From Pseudonocardia sp. (GTDB lineage Bacteria; Actinomycetota; Actinomycetes; Mycobacteriales; Pseudonocardiaceae), in assembly GCA_025869365.1 (NCBI GenBank), contig JAOZVV010000097.1, positions 1 through 47,312 on the forward strand: 47,312 nt of DNA, read 5' to 3'. The translations under genes and the position numbers were made by a program. This document shows, one piece after another, positions 1-7,313 of the stretch. The stretch's first letter is position 1, and each line of letters starts with the position of its first letter. Under the pieces are notes generated by a model. It saw only the letters and a program-made list of their open reading frames with translations. It made no database searches and had not been told where the DNA came from.

Positions 1-53
1 CCCCTGACCTTCTCGATGCGAACGAGACGCGCTACCAACTGCGCTACAGCCCC
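1..53 (-). tRNA. tRNA-Ala (anticodon CGC), 3' part cut by window edge
   Basis: Read on the minus strand from position 53, the sequence starts with a seven-base acceptor strand GGGGCTG. A D-arm (GCGC, loop AGTTGGTA, GCGC) follows. The anticodon stem TCTCG/CGAGA encloses the loop TTCGCAT, giving anticodon CGC at 20-18, so the tRNA reads Ala codon GCG. The variable region and first T-stem bases run off the window at position 1, so the T-arm and 3' acceptor are not visible. Confidence 0.93.
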
Positions 54-96
54 AGACCGCCCGCCTTCCGACGGGCAGGAGGAACCATATCAGCCG

Positions 97-1422
97 CTAT
101 TCACCGGCTGCACGGCGGTAGGTGCGCGCTCCGGGCCGGGCGTCCTCGACGAGGACGTCCTCCTCCTCGTCGACGTCCACGAGCTGCGTTCCCGCAGGCA
201 GCGGGGGTGCGGGGGCCGGCTGCAGGCGGGGCAGGGCGGACTCGATCTCGTCCGCGGAGTCCTCGTCGTCGTCCGCGCGGGCCGTGCGGCGGCGGGCGGG
301 CAGGACGCCGATCGGCTCGCCGGTCCCGCGCACCCGCTCGGGGGTGGCGTCGTCGGTGGTCCAGTCCTCGTCGTCCGCCTCGGTGGCGTCGTGGGCACCC
401 TCGGGCGCAGTGTCGTCGGCGGTGTCGTCGGCGGTGTCGTCGGCGTCCGCACCGCCGTAGTAGCCGGAGTAGCCGTCCTCCTCGTCCCGGGTGGTGGCGT
501 CGCGACCACGCCGGGACCGGTCGTCGAGCTCCGGGTCGTCGGCCGCGGGGGCGCGCCGGGACCCGGCCATGCGGGCGGACCGGCGCTCCCGGATCGCCTC
601 CTCCATCCGGACCTGGCGGCGCAGGTACACGAGATACCCGACGAGGGAGACGTCGATCAGGGCGTGCGGCCACCAGACCGCGGGCACCGCGATCACGGCG
701 ACGAGCGCGGTGACGACGGCACCGACCAGCAGCCCGATCACGACGCGCTGGCGGAACGCGTACCGGGCGCGGGCGGTGAGCGCGGCGGCCTCGGGATCGA
801 ACCCGCCGCGGCCGGGCCGGAAGTGGGCGGGCGGGCGCTCCCAGTCGCGGTCGTCCGCGTCCCGGTCGCCCCTGTCGTTCCTGTCGTCCCGCTCGCCTCT
901 GTCGTCCCGCTCGCCTCTGTCGTCCCGGTCCTCGCGGTCGTCCCGGTCCTCGCGGTCGTGGGCGCCGACCCGGACCGAGCCGGACGAGTCCTGGTCGCGG
1001 TCGTCGTCCCGGTCCCCGGTGCGGTCGTCGTCCCGGTCCTCGTCCCGGTCCTCGTCGTCGTACCCGTCGAGCTCGAGTTCGGCGTCCAGCTCGTCGTCGA
1101 GATCGTCCCGGTCGTCCGGGCCCGCGAGGACGTCCTCCCGACCGCCCCCGGTCCGCGCCGGTGCCGGGATCCGGGCCGAGGGGACCCGGACCGGTTCGGC
1201 ACGCGTCGCGACGGCACGGGCCGTACGGGACTCGATCGGGGTATCGGACTCGTCCATCTGGTCCACCTCCTGGATCCGGTGCCGCACCGGCCGCGCGAGC
1301 ACCCGACCGGCGAGAGCGGCCTCGCTGGGCCGGGCCACCTCCTGCTGGCGCCGCGCAACCGCCGGAACGAGGATGAGCAGCCACACCACCACGAGACCCA
1401 CGAAGATCAGAGAGCTGGGCAC
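97..1422 (-). CDS. glpR: GlpR/SepX-type divisome membrane protein
   Basis: Membrane protein of 441 residues with an N-terminal transmembrane segment (about 4-22), a long charged linker, two further hydrophobic segments (about 227-250 and 253-266) and an acidic C-terminal tail. The linker at about 103-195 is almost entirely Asp and Arg, with DDREDR/DDRGER-type hexads. Family knowledge: corynebacterial GlpR is the membrane receptor of the MoeA-like protein Glp and, like Streptomyces SepX, acts at the division septum. A glp gene lies two genes away and the locus matches M. tuberculosis Rv0996, which supports the call. The start is GTG 1422, with a GGGGGGAGG ribosome site 8 bases upstream and the hydrophobic segment beginning at once. 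The 265-bp gap to rimJ suggests it may have its own promoter. Function here is inferred from topology and context. Confidence 0.8.
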   Translation of the reverse strand: MPSSLIFVGLVVVWLLILVPAVARRQQEVARPSEAALAGRVLARPVRHRIQEVDQMDESDTPIESRTARAVATRAEPVRVPSARIPAPARTGGGREDVLAGPDDRDDLDDELDAELELDGYDDEDRDEDRDDDRTGDRDDDRDQDSSGSVRVGAHDREDRDDREDRDDRGERDDRGERDDRNDRGDRDADDRDWERPPAHFRPGRGGFDPEAAALTARARYAFRQRVVIGLLVGAVVTALVAVIAVPAVWWPHALIDVSLVGYLVYLRRQVRMEEAIRERRSARMAGSRRAPAADDPELDDRSRRGRDATTRDEEDGYSGYYGGADADDTADDTADDTAPEGAHDATEADDEDWTTDDATPERVRGTGEPIGVLPARRRTARADDDEDSADEIESALPRLQPAPAPPLPAGTQLVDVDEEEDVLVEDARPGARTYRRAAGE

Positions 1423-1668
1423 GGCTGCTTCCTCCCCCCGAACGGCGCAGTCGAAACGTTCTCCGACGGCGCGGTCGCGAAGATCACCTCGCGCCCGGAA
1501 CCGCCAAGATCACGCCCGGACCACCACGGTAGTGAGCCCGAAGGCGGGAACCGGGCTGCGACGCGCCGTCATCACCCGGTTCTCCCATGATTCCACCGGG
1601 ACGTGAGTGACGAATGGTGCACAAGTGGGTACTGTCCGTATGTACGTTCCGTGATGAGACCGTGATCA

Positions 1669-1682
1669 CCTCGAAATCGAGG
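1669..1682 (-). terminator. short hairpin after rimJ
   Basis: Inverted repeat CCTCG-AAAT-CGAGG, starting 5 bases beyond the rimJ stop codon on the minus strand. A five-base stem is weak, and no T-run follows, as is usual in this GC range. It may separate rimJ from glpR, which starts 247 bases further on. Confidence 0.35.
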
Positions 1683-1687
1683 GGTGG

Positions 1688-2350
1688 TCAGGCCCGGGAG
1701 GCGCGGCCCTCCGCGACGAGCCGGGCGGCCAGCCCGCCGGCCGGGAGCTCCTCGACGGTCTGGGCGAAGCAGAGATGGTCCCGCCAGGCCCCGTCGACGT
1801 CGAGGTAGCGCCGGAAGAGCCCCTCCTGACGGAACCCGAGCTTCGCCAGCACGCGGAGGCTGGCGCCGTTCTCCGGGCGGACGGTGGCCTCGATCCGGTG
1901 CAGCCCGACGGCCGCGTAGCAGTGGTCGACGACCATCGCGACGGCCGCCGTCGTCACCCCGCCGCCGTTGACCCTGGCGTCGCACCAGTAGCCGACGTAG
2001 GCCGAGAGCAGCGGTTCGCGGACGACGTTGCCCACCATCACCTGCCCGACGAGACGGCCGTCGAGCAGGATCGCGAACGGCAGCGCCGCGCCCCTGCGGG
2101 CCGCGCCGCGCAGCAGCCACCAGCGCCCGGGCCATTCGACCGGGGCGTTGCGCCGGGCCCAGCCCCCGGAGGTCGTGGGCTCCCAGGGCGTGAGGTGCTG
2201 CTCGTCGCGGAGCCGGATCTCCGACCACGCCGAGCCGTCGGAGAGCTTGACCCCGCGCAGCGTCACCACACCGGCCGGGACGCGCAGGGGCCCGAGCTTG
2301 GCGGGCCATCCCGGGTGCCGGCCGACGTTCTCCGGCGGGCCGTACCGCAT
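1688..2350 (-). CDS. rimJ: RimJ/RimL-type GNAT N-acetyltransferase
   Basis: GNAT-fold acetyltransferase of 220 residues, of the family that uses acetyl-CoA to acetylate protein N-termini such as that of ribosomal S5. The N-terminal region HPGWPAKLG leads into a DEQHLTPWEP segment. The acetyl-CoA-binding region GYWCDARVNGGGVTTAAVAM and the HRIEATVRPENGASLRVLAKLGF core are typical of RimJ/RimL. ATG 2350 is chosen because it has GGAG just upstream and gives the usual N-terminus; GTG 2380 in the same frame is the alternative. The gene follows glp by 41 bases, in the order galU-glp-rimJ found in M. tuberculosis (Rv0993-Rv0995), so cotranscription is likely. The true substrate cannot be read from sequence. 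Confidence 0.85.
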   Translation of the reverse strand: MRYGPPENVGRHPGWPAKLGPLRVPAGVVTLRGVKLSDGSAWSEIRLRDEQHLTPWEPTTSGGWARRNAPVEWPGRWWLLRGAARRGAALPFAILLDGRLVGQVMVGNVVREPLLSAYVGYWCDARVNGGGVTTAAVAMVVDHCYAAVGLHRIEATVRPENGASLRVLAKLGFRQEGLFRRYLDVDGAWRDHLCFAQTVEELPAGGLAARLVAEGRASRA

Positions 2351-2391
2351 CGGCTCCGGCCCGGAGAGACTGTGTGCCACCGACGCGCCCG

Positions 2392-3615
2392 TCAGCGACG
2401 CGACGAGAGCAGCGCGACGTCCACCCGCTCGTCCACGGTCGCGTCGGTGACGTCCTCCCCGACGACGATCATGCCGTTGGCCTCGGCCAGTGAGGCGAGT
2501 AGGTGCGTGCCCCCGGTGGCGAGCGGCTGCACGAGGTAGTCCCCCGTCGCCTGCTCGCGCAGCAGCCGTCCACGCAGGTAGGAACGCCGCCCCTTCGGCG
2601 AGGAGATCGGCGACGTCAGGCGCGCGGAGACGACCTTGCGGTGCGGCTCGGCGCCCAGTCCCACCCGGATCGCCGGCCGGACGAGCACCTCGAAGAGCAC
2701 CAGCGCCGCCGCCGGCGACGACGGGAACAGGAAGGTGGGGACGGCGTCCCGGCCGAGCCGCACGAAAGCCTGCGACGAGCCGGGATGCATCGCCACCCGG
2801 GTCGCGTCGATCTCGCCCAGCCCGGCGAACGCCGCCTTGGCCTCGGCGCCCGCGTTCCCGCCCGCGCCGCCGGCCACGACGATGATCTCGCTCACCGGCA
2901 TCAGGTCCTCGACGGCCGCGCGCAGCTCCCGGGCGTCGCAGCGGACCGTCCGGGCCCGTGCGGTCTCGGCGCCGGCCTCCCGCGCGGCCGCGGTGAGGGC
3001 GTGCGAGCAGATGTCCGGGACCTGCCCGTTCGACGGCGGCCGGGCCACGTCGACGAGCTCGTCCCCGAGTGAGATCACCGAGACCCGGGGCCGCGGGTGC
3101 ACGAGTAGCTTGTCCCTGCCGGCCGCGGCCAGGAGCGCGACCTGGGCGGCACCGACGACGGCGTCCCGGCGGACCGCGACGTCCCCGGGCATGACGTCCT
3201 CGCCGACCCGCCGCACGAACGACGCCGACGGCACGCCGTGGAAGACCTGCAGGCGGGCCGAGCCGCCGTCGGTGTTGCTCAGCGGCACGACCGCGTCCGC
3301 GAGTGTGGGCAGCGGTGCGCCGGCGGTCACCCGCACGGCCTGGCCCGGCTGCAGGCGCAGCGGCTGGCGCGAGCCCGCCGGGATCTCCCCGACGACGGGG
3401 ATGCTCACGGGTTCGGCCTCGGTGGCGCCCGCCAGGTCCACCGCGCGCACGGCGTACCCGTCGATCGCGGCCTGGTCGAAACCGGGCATGGGCCGCGCCG
3501 TCACGACCTCCTCGGCGCTGCGCAGGCCCTGGGCGTCGGAGATCCCCACCCGCACGGGGGAGGGCCGCACCGCGATCTCCAGGACCCGGCGGAGCTGCTC
3601 GTCGACCGTCCGCAC
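2392..3615 (-). CDS. glp: Glp (gephyrin/MoeA-like) protein, catalytic signatures eroded
   Basis: MoeA-fold protein of 407 residues. The N-terminal half keeps the MoeA features FDQAAIDGYAVRA and the GEIPAGS segment. The central MoaB/MogA-like domain contains SVISLGDELVD and GQVPDICSHA. Motifs that carry molybdate insertion in true MoeA look altered: the SGGVSVG-type loop is GGAGGNAG, and the GLPGNPVS-type loop is FPSSPAAA. This matches the actinobacterial Glp branch, which in Corynebacterium binds FtsZ and the membrane receptor GlpR rather than only serving cofactor synthesis. The start is GTG 3615; its Shine-Dalgarno site GGAGGG straddles the galU stop, only 5 bases separate the two genes, and translation is probably coupled. 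An alternative reading is a diverged molybdopterin molybdotransferase (moeA1, Rv0994). Confidence 0.82.
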   Translation of the reverse strand: MRTVDEQLRRVLEIAVRPSPVRVGISDAQGLRSAEEVVTARPMPGFDQAAIDGYAVRAVDLAGATEAEPVSIPVVGEIPAGSRQPLRLQPGQAVRVTAGAPLPTLADAVVPLSNTDGGSARLQVFHGVPSASFVRRVGEDVMPGDVAVRRDAVVGAAQVALLAAAGRDKLLVHPRPRVSVISLGDELVDVARPPSNGQVPDICSHALTAAAREAGAETARARTVRCDARELRAAVEDLMPVSEIIVVAGGAGGNAGAEAKAAFAGLGEIDATRVAMHPGSSQAFVRLGRDAVPTFLFPSSPAAALVLFEVLVRPAIRVGLGAEPHRKVVSARLTSPISSPKGRRSYLRGRLLREQATGDYLVQPLATGGTHLLASLAEANGMIVVGEDVTDATVDERVDVALLSSRR

Positions 3616-3620
3616 GCTCG

Positions 3621-4508
3621 CTAACCCTCCAGTCGCGCGGCCAGCCAGCTGCGCAGTTCGTCACCGTAGTCCGGATGCTGCAGGGCGAAGTCCACGAACG
3701 CGCGGACGTACCCGCCCGGGTTACCGAGATCGTGCCGCCCGCCCCGGTGGACGACGACGTGCACGGGGTGTCCCTCCCCGATCAGCAGCTGCACCGCATC
3801 CGTCAGCTGCAGCTCGCCGCCGCTGCCCGGGGTGATCCTGCGCAGCGCGTCGAAGATCGCCCGGTCCAGGACGTAGCGGCCGGCCGCGGCGTAGGTCGAC
3901 GGCGCCTGTTCCGCGGACGGCTTCTCGACCATCCCGTGGACCTGCTTGACGTCCGGGTCGTCGGTGTCGGAGACGTCGAAGACCCCGTACGGCGAGATCT
4001 GCGCCTTCGGGATGTCGAAGGCGCACAGCACGCTGCCGCCCTTCTCCGCCCGCACCTGCGCCATCCGGCCGAGCACCCCGGTCGGGAGCACGAGGTCGTC
4101 CGGCAGGAGCACGGCGATGGCCTGCTCGTCGTCCGCCAACGCCTGTTCCGCCTGGGCGACGGCGTGCCCGAGCCCGAGCGGCTCGTACTGGTAGACGGTC
4201 CTCACCGTCAGCAGCGACGGCGCGCGGCGCACCGCGGCGAGCTGGGCGGTCTTGCCCTTCTCCTCGAGGTTCTTCTCGAGCTCGGGTGCGGCGTCGAAGT
4301 ACCCGGCGACGGACTCCTTGCCCGGCGAGGTGACGATCAGCAGCTGCTCGATGCCCGCCTCCGCCGCCTCGGCCGCGACGAGCTCGATGCCGGGCGTGTC
4401 CACGACGGGCAGCAGTTCCTTCGGCACGGACTTGGTGGCCGGCAGGAACCGGGTGCCCAGTCCCGCGGCGGGGACCACGGCCGAGCGGATGTCGGAGGGC
4501 GCGCTCAT
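3621..4508 (-). CDS. galU: UTP-glucose-1-phosphate uridylyltransferase
   Basis: GalU makes UDP-glucose from UTP and glucose-1-phosphate for cell-wall and trehalose pathways. The protein has 295 residues, close to the family size. The nucleotidyltransferase signature GLGTRFLPATKSVPKELLP lies at 16-34, with the G-x-G-T-R-F loop and the invariant Lys of the KSxPKE motif. Later family segments LLPDDLVLP, GMVEKPSAEQAPS and GSGGELQLTDA are intact. ATG 4508 is chosen because the nucleotide-binding loop then begins at the normal distance from the N-terminus. Longer in-frame starts upstream would add an Arg/Pro-rich tail and run toward the divergent cyclo-ligase. It is the first gene of the galU-glp-rimJ unit. 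The 118-bp divergent gap presumably holds promoters for both directions. Confidence 0.95.
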   Translation of the reverse strand: MSAPSDIRSAVVPAAGLGTRFLPATKSVPKELLPVVDTPGIELVAAEAAEAGIEQLLIVTSPGKESVAGYFDAAPELEKNLEEKGKTAQLAAVRRAPSLLTVRTVYQYEPLGLGHAVAQAEQALADDEQAIAVLLPDDLVLPTGVLGRMAQVRAEKGGSVLCAFDIPKAQISPYGVFDVSDTDDPDVKQVHGMVEKPSAEQAPSTYAAAGRYVLDRAIFDALRRITPGSGGELQLTDAVQLLIGEGHPVHVVVHRGGRHDLGNPGGYVRAFVDFALQHPDYGDELRSWLAARLEG

Positions 4509-4626
4509 GGTCGGCGAGCCTATCGGCGACCGGGGCACCGACGTGCGACGGCACGCACGACAGGGCGAGGATCGGGTGGGGATCCGCGGGAGAGTCACCC
4601 GCGGGGGGCGACGGGAGGGCACGCCC

Positions 4627-5250
4627 ATGACCGGCGATCGGGGTGATGTGACCCACATCGAGGAGGCCGGCGCGCGCAAGTCCCGGCTCCGCGCAGAGCT
4701 GCTGGCGGCCCGCCGTGCGCTCTCCGCGGAGACCCGCGCGGCCAGTGCGGAGGCGCTCCGGGAGCACGTGCTGGCGCTCGCCGCGGACGTCGGGGAGATC
4801 GTCTGTGCCTACCTCCCGATCGGCTCCGAGCCGGGTTCCACGGCCCTGCTCGACGCGCTGCGGGACGCGGGACACCGCGTGCTGCTGCCCGTGGTCCCGG
4901 CCGTGCCGGGGCCGTTGGACTGGGCGGAACACACCGGCCCGGACGGCATCGGCGCAGGTCCGCTGGGCCTGCGCGAGCCGCTGGGCCGCCGGCTCGGGAC
5001 CGAGGTGATCGCCTCGGCGTCACTGGTGCTCGTTCCGGGACTCGCCGCGGACCGGACCGGTGTCCGGCTCGGCAGGGGTGGTGGCTACTACGACCGGACG
5101 CTGCCCGCCGCCCGCCCGCTGACCCCCCTGGCCGTCCTGCTGCACGAGGGCGAGCTGATCGACGATCTCCCCGCGGACGCCTACGATGTCCGGGTGACCG
5201 CGGCGGTACTGCCGGTTCGCGGAACCGTTCCGCTGGGGAACAATCACTGA
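4627..5250 (+). CDS. 5-formyltetrahydrofolate cyclo-ligase
   Basis: Enzyme of 207 residues that uses ATP to turn 5-formyltetrahydrofolate into 5,10-methenyltetrahydrofolate in one-carbon metabolism. The N-terminal basic helix RKSRLRAELLAARRAL is typical. The nucleotide-binding and substrate loop RLGRGGGYYDRTL is the family hallmark and is complete. The C-terminal DVRVTAAVLPV segment also fits. ATG 4627 is used; GTG 4648 is a possible shorter start. It is divergent from galU, as in M. tuberculosis Rv0992c/Rv0993. It lies directly before the zinc-ribbon chaperone gene, but the CIRCE operator in the 57-bp gap gives that gene separate heat-shock control. Confidence 0.93.
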   Translation: MTGDRGDVTHIEEAGARKSRLRAELLAARRALSAETRAASAEALREHVLALAADVGEIVCAYLPIGSEPGSTALLDALRDAGHRVLLPVVPAVPGPLDWAEHTGPDGIGAGPLGLREPLGRRLGTEVIASASLVLVPGLAADRTGVRLGRGGGYYDRTLPAARPLTPLAVLLHEGELIDDLPADAYDVRVTAAVLPVRGTVPLGNNH

Positions 5251-5265
5251 CCCGCGCGGGTTATG

Positions 5266-5292
5266 CTGGCACTCGCCGTCTCGGAGTGCCAG
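5266..5292 (+). promoter_or_regulatory. CIRCE element (HrcA operator)
   Basis: Perfect inverted repeat CTGGCACTC - 9 bases - GAGTGCCAG. The nine-base arms and nine-base spacer match the CIRCE architecture bound by the heat-shock repressor HrcA (actinobacterial variant of TTAGCACTC-N9-GAGTGCTAA). It ends 15 bases before the GTG start of the zinc-ribbon gene, where a bound repressor would block transcription or sit at the transcript start. Confidence 0.9.
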
Positions 5293-5307
5293 TTCCCGGA
5301 GGATCAC

Positions 5308-5655
5308 GTGCCGACCTATCAGTACGCCTGTACAGCCTGTGACCACAGGTTCGAGGCGGTCCAGTCCTTCTCCGACGACGCACTGTCCGTGTGTCCGGAG
5401 TGCGGCGGGAAGCTCCGCAAGGTGTTCTCCTCCGTGGGCATCGTGTTCAAGGGCAGCGGCTTCTACCGCACGGACAGCCGCGCGGGCGCGGTCCCGGCCG
5501 GCGCCTCCGCCTCCTCGGACTCGGCCGGTTCCTCGAACGGCGAGTCCTCGAAGTCCGAGTCCTCGTCGAGCTCGTCGTCGGACTCCACGTCCTCCGGTTC
5601 GTCGGACACGAAGGTCGCGAGCACCTCGAGCTCCGCAGCCGCCGCGGCATCCTGA
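5308..5655 (+). CDS. ruc: FmdB-type zinc-ribbon protein, Ruc-like redox-regulated chaperone
   Basis: Protein of 115 residues with two parts. Residues 1-45 form an FmdB zinc ribbon with four cysteines in two CxxC pairs (C8/C11 and C29/C32). Residues from about 57 on are a disordered tail made mostly of Ser, with Ala, Gly, Asp and Glu. This matches M. tuberculosis Rv0991c (Ruc), a chaperone activated by oxidation of the zinc-binding cysteines and controlled by HrcA. Position next to the cyclo-ligase and the CIRCE site agree. GTG 5308 is preferred: GGAGG lies 5 bases upstream and it keeps CIRCE in the leader, whereas ATG 5263 would place CIRCE inside the coding region. FmdB-domain proteins are often annotated as regulators, but there is no DNA-binding motif beyond the ribbon. 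Confidence 0.85.
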   Translation: MPTYQYACTACDHRFEAVQSFSDDALSVCPECGGKLRKVFSSVGIVFKGSGFYRTDSRAGAVPAGASASSDSAGSSNGESSKSESSSSSSSDSTSSGSSDTKVASTSSSAAAAAS

Positions 5656-5664
5656 CACGCTCCC

Positions 5665-5682
5665 CCGCCGCGTACGCGGCGG
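5665..5682 (+). terminator. GC-rich hairpin after the zinc-ribbon gene
   Basis: Perfect 18-base palindrome, CCGCCGCG and CGCGGCGG around TA, starting 9 bases after the stop codon. No T-run follows. It is a likely terminator for the heat-shock gene. Confidence 0.55.
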
Positions 5683-5805
5683 ATCGTGCCTCGGGCCCGG
5701 AGTTGTCCACAGGGCGGCTCCACGATCCACAGGCGCGCCGTGCACCCGTGCGCACCACCCGTTTCCCCTTAGCGTCCCCCTGGGGCCTACACACCGGGGG
5801 TACGG

Positions 5806-6462
5806 ATGAACGAACGCGTCGGCACGGTGGCGCCGCGTCGGTGGCACCAGGCCGCTGACCTGGTGCACGGGCCGGGCTGGCGGCGGATGGCGGTGCTGCG
5901 CCGGGCGCTGGCGGTCGCGCTGCTCCTGTTGGCGGCGATCCTGGCGCTGGCCCCCACCCGGCCGGGCGTCGACGTGCTCGTGGCCGGACGGGACCTCTCG
6001 CCCGGCGCCACGATCGCCGCCGCGGACGTCGTCCTGCGCAGCTGGCCCGCCGAGCTCGTGCCGGCCGGGGTGCTGCATGCGGTGGCCGATGCCGACGGGC
6101 GGGTGCTCGCCGGGGCGGCCCGCGCCGGCGAACCCCTCACGGACCTGCGCCTGGCCGGGCCGGCGCTCGCCGCCGGGGCCACCGGCTCGCCGAACGCGAC
6201 GGGCGTCCCGGTGCGGCTGGCGGATCCGGACGTCGCCGCGCTGCTGGGTCCCGGGAGCCGGGTGGACGTCGTCACCACGGCCGCGGAGGGCGCCGAGCCG
6301 GTGGTGCTCGCCGCCGATGCCGTGGTGCTCACCGTCCTCGCGGACGACGGACGGGGTGCGGCGGGCCGCGGCCGGCTCGTCCTGGTGGCGCTTCCCCGGG
6401 AGATCGCGACGCGCGTCGCCGCTGCCTCGCTGACCGCCCAGGTGGCGGTTACCCTCCGCTGA
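5806..6462 (+). CDS. SAF-domain membrane-anchored protein (CpaB/RcpC-like)
   Basis: Protein of 218 residues with an N-terminal cytoplasmic stretch, one transmembrane helix (about 34-50) and an extracytoplasmic SAF domain (about 56-120). The SAF core is recognisable in the segment VLVAGRDLSPGATIAAADV followed by a LAGAARAGEPLT turn. The rest is a small Ala/Val-rich domain ending in a beta-rich region. SAF domains occur in CpaB/RcpC pilus-assembly proteins and in antifreeze-like proteins. No tad/flp pilus genes are present in the window, so a pilus role is not supported. Single-copy actinobacterial homologues commonly sit near the zinc-ribbon gene and mscL. It is followed 26 bases later by mscL and may be cotranscribed. 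Two DnaA-box-like sequences lie in its leader. Confidence 0.7.
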   Translation: MNERVGTVAPRRWHQAADLVHGPGWRRMAVLRRALAVALLLLAAILALAPTRPGVDVLVAGRDLSPGATIAAADVVLRSWPAELVPAGVLHAVADADGRVLAGAARAGEPLTDLRLAGPALAAGATGSPNATGVPVRLADPDVAALLGPGSRVDVVTTAAEGAEPVVLAADAVVLTVLADDGRGAAGRGRLVLVALPREIATRVAAASLTAQVAVTLR

Positions 6463-6488
6463 CCAGTGATCGGACGAGGGGACGCAAC

Positions 6489-6908
6489 ATGATCAAGGGC
6501 TTCAAGGACTTCATCCTGCGCGGCAACGTCGTCGATCTGGCGGTGGCCGTGGTCGTCGGAGCGGCGTTCTCCGCGATCGTCACCTCCTTCACCAGTGGCA
6601 TCATCCAGCCGCTGCTCAACGCGATCACGCCCCCGGACGTGCCCGCCCTGGGCGTGCAGCTCCAGGACGGCAAGCCGAGCACACTGATCAACTTCTCGGA
6701 CGTGATCGCCGCCGCGATCAACTTCGTCATCGTCGCGGCCGTCGTCTACTTCCTGATCGTGATGCCCTTGAACGCGCTGAAGAACCGCCGCAAGCGCGGC
6801 GAGGAGCCCGGTCCCGCCGAGCCGACGGACGTCGAGCTCCTCGCCGAGATCCGGGATCTGCTCAAGACGCAGGCCGCCGGCCAGGGCGACGGCAGGCACC
6901 AGGCCTGA
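6489..6908 (+). CDS. mscL: large-conductance mechanosensitive channel
   Basis: MscL opens under membrane tension during hypo-osmotic shock and releases solutes. The protein has 139 residues, the usual size. It starts with the amphipathic helix MIKGFKDFILRGNVVDLAVAV, followed by the pore helix TM1 (about 13-45, with the small-residue VVVGAAFSAIV lining). A periplasmic loop (about 46-72) precedes TM2 (about 73-96) and a charged C-terminal bundle KNRRKRGEEPGP. ATG 6489 has a purine-rich GAGGGGAC site upstream. The gene keeps its M. tuberculosis neighbourhood (Rv0985c), facing moaB2/pepD/mprAB. A GC-rich stem lies downstream. Confidence 0.97.
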   Translation: MIKGFKDFILRGNVVDLAVAVVVGAAFSAIVTSFTSGIIQPLLNAITPPDVPALGVQLQDGKPSTLINFSDVIAAAINFVIVAAVVYFLIVMPLNALKNRRKRGEEPGPAEPTDVELLAEIRDLLKTQAAGQGDGRHQA

Positions 6909-6936
6909 GCCACCGCTGCCGGCCGCGTCAGGAGAC

Positions 6937-6997
6937 CCGCCCGCCCGAACCGGCACCGGTCCCGGGAGTGCCGACACCGCGGACCCCGGGCGGGCGG
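6937..6997. terminator. possible stem-loop between convergent genes
   Basis: The arms CCGCCCGCCCG (6937-6947) and CGGGCGGGCGG (6987-6997) are exactly complementary over 11 bases, with a 39-base loop. It lies between mscL and the convergent small gene that ends at 7041. The loop is long, so the terminator role is tentative. Confidence 0.3.
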
Positions 6998-7040
6998 CGA
7001 GGTACTGTCCGGAACGATCACGGGGGCCGGCCGGCCGGGG

Positions 7041-7217
7041 TCAGTCCGTGTCGACGTGGTGCGGCGGCCGGTTCGCCCTGAGCCACTCCTCGTCCGCCCG
7101 CTCGGCCCCCGGGCGCTCGCCGCCGTCGTCCGCCAGCTCGTCCCGGGTCACGGACGGCAGCACCTCGCCGAAGATCTCGTCCAGCTTCCGGCGCAGTCGA
7201 TCCGGCAGTTCTGCCAT
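7041..7217 (-). CDS. small conserved acidic protein, function unknown
   Basis: Open frame of 58 codons encoding a highly charged protein. It begins MAELPDRLRRKLDEIFGEVLP and continues with an Asp/Glu-rich stretch (TRDELADDGGERPG) to a polar C-terminus. No signal peptide, cysteine pair or transmembrane helix is present. The predicted amphipathic helix at residues 5-20 and codon-position GC bias suggest a real gene. ATG 7217 is the likely start; a longer in-frame reading upstream would begin inside the divergent promoter region of the antitoxin-like gene. I do not recognise a function. Confidence 0.55.
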   Translation of the reverse strand: MAELPDRLRRKLDEIFGEVLPSVTRDELADDGGERPGAERADEEWLRANRPPHHVDTD

Positions 7218-7313
7218 GACCCCATGGTGCCGTATCCGCCGTGCCGGGCGATTCGGTGCCACCATGGATCGCAGCGGCCCCGTCGGCGGGCCGGGTGAGG
7301 ATCGGGGGCAGTC

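Noticed and set aside
16-1590. Long open frame antisense to glpR
   Set aside because: It mirrors the GC-biased codons and Asp/Arg repeats of glpR, has no ribosome site or domain, and crosses the tRNA gene.
5263-5307. ATG 5263 as the start of the zinc-ribbon gene
   Set aside because: It has no ribosome site and would put the CIRCE element inside the coding sequence; GTG 5308 follows GGAGG.
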